Part shown: positions 1 through 5,571 of the stretch, piece by piece
Layout of the letters: the number at the start of each line of letters is the position of its first letter
Numbering within the stretch: the stretch's first letter is position 1
Source of the DNA: an uncultured Haloferula sp.
Lineage (GTDB): Bacteria; Verrucomicrobiota; Verrucomicrobiae; Verrucomicrobiales; Akkermansiaceae
Length of the DNA stretch: 5,571 nt
Reading direction: 5' to 3'
Assembly (NCBI GenBank): GCA_946481625.1
Contig: CAMLOZ010000275.1
Coordinates: 1 to 5,571 of the forward strand
Position numbers and translations under genes: made by a program
The notes under the pieces: model-generated
What the model saw: only the letters and a program-made list of their open reading frames with translations
The model's database searches: none
What the model was told of the DNA's origin: nothing

Positions 1-1
1 C

Positions 2-1222
2 AACTGGTCGCAGGTTTGTGGCACCGGCATGGCGCTCGCCGCAGAGGCGATCCGCGAGCGTGATCCCGCGCGCTGCGAGGCGATCATCCGCCGTGGCAAG
101 GAACTCGTGGAAAGTTGCCGTGTCTTCTACGAGCCCGACGGCGCCTATCCGGAAGGCCCGGCCTACTGGCACTACGGCACGAACTACCACGTGCTCCTGC
201 TCGCCGCGCGCGAGTCCCTCGGCCAGCCCGTCGATGTTCCCGAACTTCTCCATCGCAGCGGCGATTTCATGCGCCACGTCACCGGACACACGCGCCTTTC
301 CTTCAACTATGCCGATGGCGATCCCTACTTGGAAACGCCCAGTCCGGCCCAGAGCTGGATCGCCACGCGCTTCAAGGATCCCGGCCAGGCTCGCCACGTT
401 CGGGGGCTGCTGGAGCGGGCCTTGCAGAAGGGCCCAGGCACCAGCGCGACCAATGATCTCCGCTTCTTCCCCTTGCACCTGCTCTGGCTGCCGGAGGAGT
501 CTAAGGATGATCGCGGGACAGCCACCGCCACCTCGGCCGCTTTCCAGGGCGAGCAGGCCTTCGCCTTCTTCCGCACGGCGTGGACCCCCGATGCCGCATG
601 GCTCGCGATCAAGGGCGGGACGGGTGCCGCAAGCCACGGCCACCTCGATGCCGGGGTCTTCGTTTATGAAGCCGCGGGTATCCGCTGGTTCCACGACATG
701 GGAAAGGACAATTACAACATGCCCGGGTACTTCGGGAAGCAGCGCTGGGACTACTTCCGCCTCACCAATCTCTCGCACAACACCCTGGTCATCGGCGGCA
801 AACGGCAGGCTACCCCCCGCGAGGGTTGCCCGGTCGAATTGTCGGCTTCCGGGGACCGGACCGGGATCGATCTGACCACCGCGTATGCCGGCCAGGCGGA
901 CTCCGTCCTGCGTAGCGCGAGCTTCGATCCATCCGATGGGGCCGTGATCTTGACCGATCGCATCGTGAAGCCCGTCGCGCCCGTCCGCTGGGCGGTCATC
1001 ACCAAGGTCGCGCCGAAGTTCGAGGGCGACCGAGTGGTGATCGAGGAAGCGGGCAAGCGCCTGGTCCTCACCCGGAAGGATAATTCCGGCGGCGCATGGG
1101 AAACCTACTCCCTCGAGCCCCCGACCGAGCGCGAGAAACAGAACGAGGGCTATCACATGTTCGGGTTTACGGCACCTGCCGCGGATCGTCTCACGCTCGA
1201 AGTGACTTGGAAGCTCGAGTAG
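2..1222 (+). CDS. Heparinase II/III family polysaccharide lyase, 5'-truncated by window edge
   Basis: This is the C-terminal part of a protein of the heparinase II/III superfamily, which cleaves uronic-acid-containing polysaccharides by beta-elimination, usually in the periplasm or outside the cell. The frame is open from base 2 and begins with NWSQVCGTGM, which resembles the conserved NW.QVC segment of the alpha/alpha-toroid domain. The ATG at 29 is therefore internal and the true start lies upstream, so no signal peptide can be judged. Family features seen are YPEGPAYWHYG (146-178), typical of the toroid active-site face; SHGHLDAG (632-655), holding the histidine expected in the catalytic and metal region at the start of the beta-sandwich; and, just after it, a W-F-H-D-M-G-K-D-N-Y-N-M-P-G-Y-F stretch and LSHNTLVIGG. 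Family members are commonly 600-750 aa; 406 residues are visible. It ends in a normal TAG. The substrate (heparin-like, alginate, ulvan or other) cannot be told. The family is secure; lyase activity is inferred. Confidence 0.88.
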   Translation, partial: NWSQVCGTGMALAAEAIRERDPARCEAIIRRGKELVESCRVFYEPDGAYPEGPAYWHYGTNYHVLLLAARESLGQPVDVPELLHRSGDFMRHVTGHTRLSFNYADGDPYLETPSPAQSWIATRFKDPGQARHVRGLLERALQKGPGTSATNDLRFFPLHLLWLPEESKDDRGTATATSAAFQGEQAFAFFRTAWTPDAAWLAIKGGTGAASHGHLDAGVFVYEAAGIRWFHDMGKDNYNMPGYFGKQRWDYFRLTNLSHNTLVIGGKRQATPREGCPVELSASGDRTGIDLTTAYAGQADSVLRSASFDPSDGAVILTDRIVKPVAPVRWAVITKVAPKFEGDRVVIEEAGKRLVLTRKDNSGGAWETYSLEPPTEREKQNEGYHMFGFTAPAADRLTLEVTWKLE

Positions 1223-1261
1223 GTCCCCCCCTCCGCCGGACCCGCCTTTTCCAACTAGGAA

Positions 1262-1289
1262 TTGCCCCCCGGCCCCGCCCTGCTAAAAC
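1262..1289 (+). promoter_or_regulatory. Possible promoter immediately upstream of pyrF
   Basis: TTGCCC at 1262-1267 and TAAAAC at 1284-1289 lie 16 bp apart, and the -10-like box is preceded by TG at 1281-1282, giving an extended -10 shape (TGCTAAAAC). Only six bases separate the box from the pyrF ATG at 1296, so initiation at the usual distance would fall on or next to the A of the start codon and give a leaderless or almost leaderless mRNA. Both hexamers match the sigma-70 consensus imperfectly, and the stretch stands out partly because it is the only A-rich run in a C-rich gap. This is a weak prediction. Confidence 0.3.
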
Positions 1290-1295
1290 CGGGCC

Positions 1296-2075
1296 ATGCG
1301 CTACCGCGAACGCCTTCAAGCCCGTATCGATACCACCGGATCCCGGCTCTGCGTTGGCCTCGACCCGAGGCCCGGAGATGGCGGGATCGAAGCGGTTCCG
1401 GATTTTCTCAGGCGGGTCGTCGATGAAACCTGGCAGCACGCCGCCGCTTTCAAGCCGAACATGGCCTACTTCGAGGCCATGGGCTTGCGCGGGATCGAGA
1501 TCCTCGAAAACCTCCTCGCCGCGATGCCGGAGGAGGTCCCGGTCATCCTCGATGCCAAGCGCAGCGACATCGGCGAGACCCAGAAGTACTACGCGCATAG
1601 TTACTTCGCCCATTGGAAGGTCGATGCCGTCACGCTCAATCCCTTCCTCGGCTACGATTCCATCGAGCCCTTCCTGAATTGGGAAGGGAAGGGGATCTAC
1701 CTCCTCGCCGTCACCTCGAACCCCGGTTCGGCCGATTTCCAGCGCCAGATCCTTGTCGACGGACGCTCGATCTTCGAACTCGTCACCGCCCTCGGCGAAC
1801 GCGCCGCCGGGCTGCCCACCGACGTGGGCTACGTTGTCGGTCTCACCAATGCCGCGGGCGTTTTGCAACGCATCCCGGACGCCCCGCTGCTGGTCCCCGG
1901 CCTCGGGGCCCAAGGGGGGGATCTGGCCGAGCTCGCCGCCGCCGCCCGCACCGCACCGGATGTCATTAATGTCTCGCGCGGAGTGCTTTATGCGGACGAC
2001 GGCTTCACCTTCGGCGAGCGTGCCAGACGCTGGGCGGAGCGGATCTCGAAATCCTATCAAGAAGCGGTCGCGTGA
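1296..2075 (+). CDS. pyrF: Orotidine-5'-phosphate decarboxylase, type 2 (PyrF)
   Basis: This cytoplasmic TIM-barrel enzyme decarboxylates OMP to UMP, the last step of de novo pyrimidine synthesis. Its 259 aa match the length of the type 2 subfamily found in mycobacteria, Myxococcus and others, which is distinct from the shorter E. coli type. Visible signatures: LCVGLDPRPG near residues 18-27; FKPNMAYFE at 52-60 with the catalytic lysine K53; DAKRSDIGET at 86-95 supplying the D86-x-K88-x-x-D91 charge network; TSNPGS, typical of type 2; LVPGLGAQGGD at 199-209 for phosphate binding; and VSRGVLYA with R228 as the likely phosphate-binding arginine. Two positions differ from what I recall as the usual type 2 text: S90 where glycine is common, and GLTNAAGV where GAT.PEE is common. 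The ATG is chosen because the family N-terminus fits; no Shine-Dalgarno precedes it. It lies 73 bp after the lyase and 29 bp before the hydrolase, with which it may share an mRNA. Confidence 0.95.
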   Translation: MRYRERLQARIDTTGSRLCVGLDPRPGDGGIEAVPDFLRRVVDETWQHAAAFKPNMAYFEAMGLRGIEILENLLAAMPEEVPVILDAKRSDIGETQKYYAHSYFAHWKVDAVTLNPFLGYDSIEPFLNWEGKGIYLLAVTSNPGSADFQRQILVDGRSIFELVTALGERAAGLPTDVGYVVGLTNAAGVLQRIPDAPLLVPGLGAQGGDLAELAAAARTAPDVINVSRGVLYADDGFTFGERARRWAERISKSYQEAVA

Positions 2076-2104
2076 CCGCGTAACCACGCTACTTTGGCCC
2101 GTTC

Positions 2105-3034
2105 ATGTTAAGGAAACCAGACTATCCGAAGACCGGCCAGGTTAGCGCCCATTATTCAGGCCTCCTCCCGCAAAGAGGCTGGCCCGGGCGGAACTACAAG
2201 TTCTTCCGCCACAGGATCGTCCCCGGAATGTTCCAGAAGCGTGGCGGCCTCGCACAGGATCCCGTGCTCACCGTGCCGGACCCCGGTCTCGTCCGTGTCA
2301 CCTGGATCGGCCATGCTTCCTTCCTGCTCCAGTTCGCCGACCACTCGGTCATCGTCGATCCGAATTGGGCCCGTTGGCACGGTTTCGTGAAGCGCCTCCG
2401 CGAGCCCGGCCTCCCGCTTGAGTCCATCCCGGAACTCGACCTGGTCCTTGTCAGCCACGCCCATTTCGATCACCTCCACAAGCCGAGCCTCAAGGTACTC
2501 CAATCCCGCGGCGGCATCGTCGTCCCCCGTGGCAGCGCGAGTCTCGTCCGCCGCCTCGGTTTCCCCGCCGTCCACGAAATGAAGGTCTGGGAAACCATCG
2601 AGTACAACAGCATGAACGTGGTCCACACCCCAAGCCACCATTGGGGCGCGCGTTACCTTCACGATACCCATCGCGACTACGGCGGTTACCTGATCGAGTC
2701 CGGCGGCAAGAGCGTCTTCCACTGCGGGGACAGCGCCTGGTTCGACGGCTTCGCCGAGATCGGCCGCCGCCACGAGAATATCGACGTCGCCCTCATGCCC
2801 ATCGGTGCCTACGAGGCTCCCAGCGGCCGCGATGTCCACATGAACCCGGAGGAGGCCGTCCGTGCCTTCGCAGAACTCGGGGCGAAGGTGATGATCCCCA
2901 TGCACTACGGTACCTTCCCCCTCGGCAACGAGCCGATCGAGGAACCCGTCGAGCGCCTCCTCATGGAAGCCGACCGCCTGGGCATCTCCGAGCGCATCCT
3001 CATTCCCGAGGAAGGCGTCGGCATCGAGTGGTAA
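2105..3034 (+). CDS. Metallo-beta-lactamase-fold hydrolase, NAPE-PLD-like
   Basis: This 309-aa protein belongs to the Lactamase_B_2 branch of the metallo-beta-lactamase superfamily and looks most like bacterial relatives of N-acyl-phosphatidylethanolamine phospholipase D. Motifs in order: TWIGHASFLLQ near residues 66-76; VDPNW at 84-88; SHAHFDHL at 117-124, giving zinc ligands H118, H120, D122 and H123; PSHHWGAR at 176-183 with H179 as the next ligand; HCGDS at 206-210 with bridging D209; HMNPEEA from 245; and MHYGTF with H267 as the last ligand. All residues expected for a dinuclear zinc site are present. The first 60 residues are a family-typical extension containing no signal peptide or membrane helix, so it is probably cytoplasmic or peripherally membrane-bound. 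Phospholipase activity is not shown by sequence; UlaG-like lactonase or another phosphoesterase role is possible. The ATG has no clear Shine-Dalgarno and follows pyrF by 29 bp, suggesting co-transcription. Confidence 0.85.
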   Translation: MLRKPDYPKTGQVSAHYSGLLPQRGWPGRNYKFFRHRIVPGMFQKRGGLAQDPVLTVPDPGLVRVTWIGHASFLLQFADHSVIVDPNWARWHGFVKRLREPGLPLESIPELDLVLVSHAHFDHLHKPSLKVLQSRGGIVVPRGSASLVRRLGFPAVHEMKVWETIEYNSMNVVHTPSHHWGARYLHDTHRDYGGYLIESGGKSVFHCGDSAWFDGFAEIGRRHENIDVALMPIGAYEAPSGRDVHMNPEEAVRAFAELGAKVMIPMHYGTFPLGNEPIEEPVERLLMEADRLGISERILIPEEGVGIEW

Positions 3035-3039
3035 AGTGG

Positions 3040-3058
3040 CGCACGCCGCCGGCGTGTG
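3040..3058. repeat. Inverted repeat just after the hydrolase gene, possible hairpin
   Basis: CACGCC (3042-3047) and GGCGTG (3051-3056) are perfect reverse complements around a 3-base loop, and a G-U plus a C-G pair can extend the stem outward to 3040 and 3058. It begins six bases after the TAA of the hydrolase, where an intrinsic terminator would sit, but no T-run follows on either strand. It may be a rho-assisted stop, an mRNA-stabilising hairpin or part of a larger intergenic repeat. Confidence 0.45.
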
Positions 3059-3088
3059 AAAGTCCTCGCCAGCCGCCGGTCCAGGGTA

Positions 3089-3140
3089 GCCGACCGCTCC
3101 GCTGTCGGAGAGGGATCCGCAAGGCTCCGGCGCGGCCGAC
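3089..3140. repeat. Clustered inverted and direct repeats in the convergent intergenic gap
   Basis: Within this stretch CCGAC (3090-3094) is complementary to GTCGG (3104-3108), and CTCCG (3097-3101) is complementary to CGGAG (3106-3110) with a 4-base loop. The same CGGAG can alternatively pair with a second CTCCG at 3125-3129. GCCGAC occurs at 3089-3094 and again at 3135-3140, and GCTCCG at 3096-3101 and 3124-3129. The pairings compete with one another. Placement between two converging genes suits either bidirectional termination or a REP-like dispersed element; one copy cannot decide. The whole gap 3035-3163 shows no gene. Confidence 0.4.
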
Positions 3141-3163
3141 GTGCTGACGCGACCGGCCATCCC

Positions 3164-4933
3164 TCAGACCAAAGGCCGGAACCTGCCCACCGTATCCTGC
3201 AGCGCCCGTGTGATCTGCCCCAGGGAGCAGCACTCCACCGTTTCCAAGAGCTCGGTGAAAACATTCCCCCCCTCGCGGACGACCCGGGTCAGACGTTCCA
3301 GCGCCACGGGCGCGGCCTCGCGATTCCTCTCCTTGAACGCGCCTAGCCTCGCGATCTGCTCGCGCTTCCGCTCGTCGGGGATCCTCACCAGCCGCGGTTC
3401 CGGCGGCGGGGCACCGCTGCGATAGCGGTTGACCCCGATCACCGGTCGCGTGCCATCGAGGATCTGCCGCTCGTAACGGTAGCCGGCGGCCTGGATGCAC
3501 GAGCGCTGGTAGCGCTGCTCCATCGCTTCGAGCACGCCGCCGAGCCGGGCGATGGTCTCGAACTCGGCGAGGATCGCGTCCTCCACGACCCGCTCGACCT
3601 GTTTCATCCCGGGCGATCCGGCGAGCAGGTTCATGGTGTGGCGGAACAAGCCGCTCTCTTCGAGCAGGATCGATTGGGAGTGCGAAGCGAGCCGGGCATA
3701 CTCTTCGCCGGGCGTGGTGAAAGGTTCGTCGGCGCTGTTGCTGTGGCACGAGTTCGTCGCGTTCACGCAGGCGAGCATCAGCTCGATTGCGGTGCGGGTG
3801 AGGTTGTTCTTGTACTCGGCGGAAACCAGGGAGCGCCCGCTGGTCTGGGTGTGGAGCTTGAAAAGCTGGCCTTGCGGCGAAGCACCGAACACGTCGCGCA
3901 TGCCGATCGCCCACAGTTTCCGGCAGACCCGGGCGAGGGCGAGGAACTCGACGTCCAGCGAGCAGTCGAGGAAGAACGACAGCCGCGGCGCGAACGCATC
4001 CACCGCCAGGCCGCGGTCGCGGAGCATCGCCACGTAGGCGAAGCCGTTCGACAACGTAAAGGCGGCCTGCTGCACCGGCGTGGCCCCGGCTTGGGAAATG
4101 TGGTAGCCGCTAATCGATACCGGATACCATTTGGGCATCCGCCCCACGCAGTGGACGCACATGTCTAACAGAAACCGCAGCGAGGCCTCCACCGGGAACA
4201 GCACCTCGTTCTGTGCCTGGACTTCCTTGAGGATGTCGGCCTGCACGGTGCCGCGCAGGCGCGCCGCCGCGTCCGGCCCGAAGCGCCGCTTGGCCGCCGC
4301 CACGAACATCGCGAGGATGGTCGGCGCGGGGCCGTTGATGGTCATCGAGACCGAGGTCGCGGGCGCGGTCAGGTCAAAGCCCGCATACAGTTTCTCCATG
4401 TCCTCCACCGTGTCGATGGCCACGCCGCCTTCGCCGATCTTGCCGAAGACTCCCGGCTCGTCGCTGTCCATGCCGTAAAGAGTAGGGCCATCGAAGGCCG
4501 TGCTCATCCGGTGCGAGCGCTGGTTCTTGGTGAGCAGGTGGAAGCGCTCGTTCGTATCCTCCGCCAGGCCGAGACCGGCGAAAAGCCGGGTTGGCTCCTC
4601 CGCGCGCGCTGCAGCGTCCGCTTGTCCCCCGGCATCGAGCGGATCGAGATAGAGTTCCGGATAAGCGGAGGAAAGGAAGGGAAACTCCCCGGGCAATCCT
4701 TCACCATGAAGGAAACGGGCGATGGCACCCGGCTCGTCCAACTCGGGCAAGGCGAGCCGCGGCAGCAACAATCCGGTGGGCGTTTCCGTCCGCGGTACCC
4801 GCGCCTGGATCCCGCGCCAGCGGGCGAGCAAGGCCTCGCCCGCCGCAGGGTCGCGCCGCGCTTCGGCCACCCGTTCTTCCACCGCGGCATTGAAGCGGCG
4901 GACGGCGCGCACGATGTCGGCGAGGGCGTTCAT
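3164..4933 (-). CDS. B12-dependent acyl-CoA mutase catalytic subunit, IcmF-like, separately encoded
   Basis: This is the substrate-binding TIM-barrel subunit of an adenosylcobalamin-dependent acyl-CoA mutase, which exchanges a CoA-ester carbon group with a neighbouring hydrogen by a radical route. It is 589 aa with no C-terminal DxHxxG cobalamin domain, so a partner must bring B12. Relatedness to the mutase part of IcmF is seen in EPTRLFAG (113-120), RMSTAFDGPTLYG (142-154), SVSMTINGPAPTILAMF (194-210), GTVQADILKE (228-237), SISGYHISQAGA (273-284) with the catalytic-type H278, HTQTSGRSL (361-369) and the C-terminal CSLGQITRAL (569-578). Q241, just before N242, matches the glutamine of isobutyryl-CoA mutases rather than the arginine of methylmalonyl-CoA mutase. 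The segment around residues 86-112 is unlike both families (Y91 plus an Ala/Gly-rich insertion), so the substrate is uncertain. Its ATG overlaps the stop of the upstream G-domain gene as ATGA, indicating translational coupling; no Shine-Dalgarno is evident. Annotators may call it methylmalonyl-CoA mutase large subunit. Confidence 0.9.
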   Translation of the reverse strand: MNALADIVRAVRRFNAAVEERVAEARRDPAAGEALLARWRGIQARVPRTETPTGLLLPRLALPELDEPGAIARFLHGEGLPGEFPFLSSAYPELYLDPLDAGGQADAAARAEEPTRLFAGLGLAEDTNERFHLLTKNQRSHRMSTAFDGPTLYGMDSDEPGVFGKIGEGGVAIDTVEDMEKLYAGFDLTAPATSVSMTINGPAPTILAMFVAAAKRRFGPDAAARLRGTVQADILKEVQAQNEVLFPVEASLRFLLDMCVHCVGRMPKWYPVSISGYHISQAGATPVQQAAFTLSNGFAYVAMLRDRGLAVDAFAPRLSFFLDCSLDVEFLALARVCRKLWAIGMRDVFGASPQGQLFKLHTQTSGRSLVSAEYKNNLTRTAIELMLACVNATNSCHSNSADEPFTTPGEEYARLASHSQSILLEESGLFRHTMNLLAGSPGMKQVERVVEDAILAEFETIARLGGVLEAMEQRYQRSCIQAAGYRYERQILDGTRPVIGVNRYRSGAPPPEPRLVRIPDERKREQIARLGAFKERNREAAPVALERLTRVVREGGNVFTELLETVECCSLGQITRALQDTVGRFRPLV

Positions 4934-5571
4934 GGCGATGGCGCGGGAAGGAGTCCAAGCAAGTGCGCGACGCCCGGATCGGCATGGCGGCTGGCCACGG
5001 TCGGCACGAGCGGCTTCCCGGGTGCAAAGGCATCGAGGTGCTGCCGGATCTCCGCCACTGCCGTGGCGCTACCCGGGCGGTCGTGCTTGTTGGCCACCAC
5101 GATATCGGCGGCTTGCAGCATCAGGATCTTCTGCAACTGGAGGCGCGCGCCGTAGTCGGTGTTCATCACCAGCACGCGCAGATCCACCATGCCTTCGGGG
5201 AAGGGGAGCGCTTCCTGGCCGATGCCCACCGTCTCGACGATGACCAGATCGAAGCCGGCTTCCGTGGAGGACATCCAGGCGAGCGCCGGTTCGGTTGCAG
5301 GGGAGAGCCCGCCCTGCCTGCCCCGCGTCGCCATGCTGCGGAGGAAGACCCGGTCGTCCTGCGCGTAAACCATCGTCGCCCGGTCGCCTAGCAGCGCCCC
5401 CGCTTGCAAGGTGCTCGGATCGTGGGAGAGGATGCCGACGCGATGTCGCGGGTAACTCTCCAGATACTGGCGCACGAGTTCATCGATCAAAGTGGTCTTG
5501 CCCGCTCCGCCCGGGCCGGTGAGGCCGAGGACCGGCACCTTGCCCCGCGGCGGTGCCGGCCGGCCCGGATC
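4930..5571 (-). CDS. MeaB/MeaI-type G-protein chaperone of B12 mutase, 5'-truncated by window edge
   Basis: This is a P-loop GTPase of the G3E/MeaB type, which gates cofactor loading and protects or repairs adenosylcobalamin mutases. 213 residues are visible. The frame is open to the window end, and the GTG at 5538 is inside the first beta-strand (V-P-V-L-G-L-T-G), so I take it as internal. Motifs: Walker A GPGGAGKTT (5517-5491); HDPS followed by GALLGDR, matching the DPT..GGALLGDR region of this family; VFLRSMATRG; FDLVIVETVGIGQ with the G3 region; NKHD as the G4 guanine-specificity motif; and VASRHADPGV near the end. It resembles the G domain of fused IcmF more than free MeaB. It stops 13 residues after DPGV, lacking the C-terminal dimerisation arm of MeaB, and overlaps the mutase start by four bases. 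The Pro/Arg-rich residues at the window edge look like an interdomain linker, so a cobalamin-binding domain may precede it outside the window (inference). Confidence 0.88.
   Translation of the reverse strand, partial: DPGRPAPPRGKVPVLGLTGPGGAGKTTLIDELVRQYLESYPRHRVGILSHDPSTLQAGALLGDRATMVYAQDDRVFLRSMATRGRQGGLSPATEPALAWMSSTEAGFDLVIVETVGIGQEALPFPEGMVDLRVLVMNTDYGARLQLQKILMLQAADIVVANKHDRPGSATAVAEIRQHLDAFAPGKPLVPTVASRHADPGVAHLLGLLPAPSP

Noticed and set aside
29..31. ATG at 29 as the start of the lyase gene
   Set aside because: The frame is open upstream to the window edge and the residues before it (NWSQVCGTG) are conserved family sequence, so the ATG is internal.
1223..1295. Intrinsic terminator after the lyase gene
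   Set aside because: TTTT at 1248-1251 is not preceded by a usable stem; the nearby TCCG-C-CGGA palindrome has too short a loop, and the GGCCC/GGGCC pair close to the pyrF start is only five bases long.
1191..2087. 298-codon antisense open frame over pyrF
   Set aside because: It is a shadow of pyrF produced by high third-position GC; there is no recognisable motif and it would run through the end of the lyase gene as well.
2156..3160. 334-codon antisense open frame covering the hydrolase gene
   Set aside because: It mirrors the codons of the well-supported hydrolase in GC-rich DNA, its translation is low-complexity in D, E, A and V with no family motif, and the plus-strand protein carries a full zinc site.
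3000..3914. 304-codon minus-strand frame overlapping the end of the mutase gene
   Set aside because: It is in an alternative frame of the mutase, very rich in R, A and G, and its start and body match no protein fold; the mutase frame is unambiguous.
3638..4168. 176-codon plus-strand frame inside the mutase gene
   Set aside because: It is an antisense shadow of the mutase with no motif or start signal.
5536..5538. GTG at 5538 as the start of the G-protein gene
   Set aside because: It would begin within the first beta-strand only seven residues before the Walker A motif, and the frame continues open to the window end with linker-like sequence.

Overview
The window is a GC-rich bacterial chromosomal segment, densely coding, with five protein genes in two convergent blocks and no RNA gene, IS element, CRISPR array or phage feature that I can see. 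Gene content (a heparinase II/III-type polysaccharide lyase, a type 2 OMP decarboxylase, a NAPE-PLD-like metallohydrolase and a B12-dependent mutase), high GC and the absence of clear Shine-Dalgarno sequences before the visible starts would fit a polysaccharide-degrading member of the Planctomycetota/Verrucomicrobiota group (for example a Luteolibacter-like verrucomicrobium). That placement is inference, not proof.

Plus-strand block (about 1-3034): the 3' two-thirds or so of a heparinase II/III family protein (its start lies outside the window), then after 73 bp pyrF (orotidine-5'-phosphate decarboxylase, pyrimidine synthesis), then after 29 bp a zinc-dependent metallo-beta-lactamase-fold hydrolase of the NAPE-PLD/UlaG-like kind. 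pyrF and the hydrolase are probably co-transcribed; a possible extended -10 promoter sits directly before pyrF. The three products have no evident shared pathway.

Convergent junction (3035-3163): 129 bp without a gene but with several inverted repeats, possibly a bidirectional terminator or a copy of a genome-wide intergenic repeat.

Minus-strand block (5571-3164): a MeaB/MeaI-type G-protein chaperone domain, cut by the window edge at its 5' end, whose stop codon overlaps by four bases (ATGA) the start of an acyl-CoA mutase catalytic subunit. Both proteins resemble, in order and in sequence, consecutive parts of IcmF, the fused isobutyryl-CoA mutase (B12-binding domain, G domain, mutase domain). 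Here the fusion is broken in the linker between the G domain and the mutase. The upstream protein stays open to the window edge in a Pro/Arg/Gly-rich linker, so the B12-binding domain is probably fused to the G domain just outside the window. The mutase keeps the catalytic core but has an altered and enlarged substrate-specificity segment, so its substrate may be neither isobutyryl-CoA nor methylmalonyl-CoA. This split, divergent mutase system is the most interesting content of the window.
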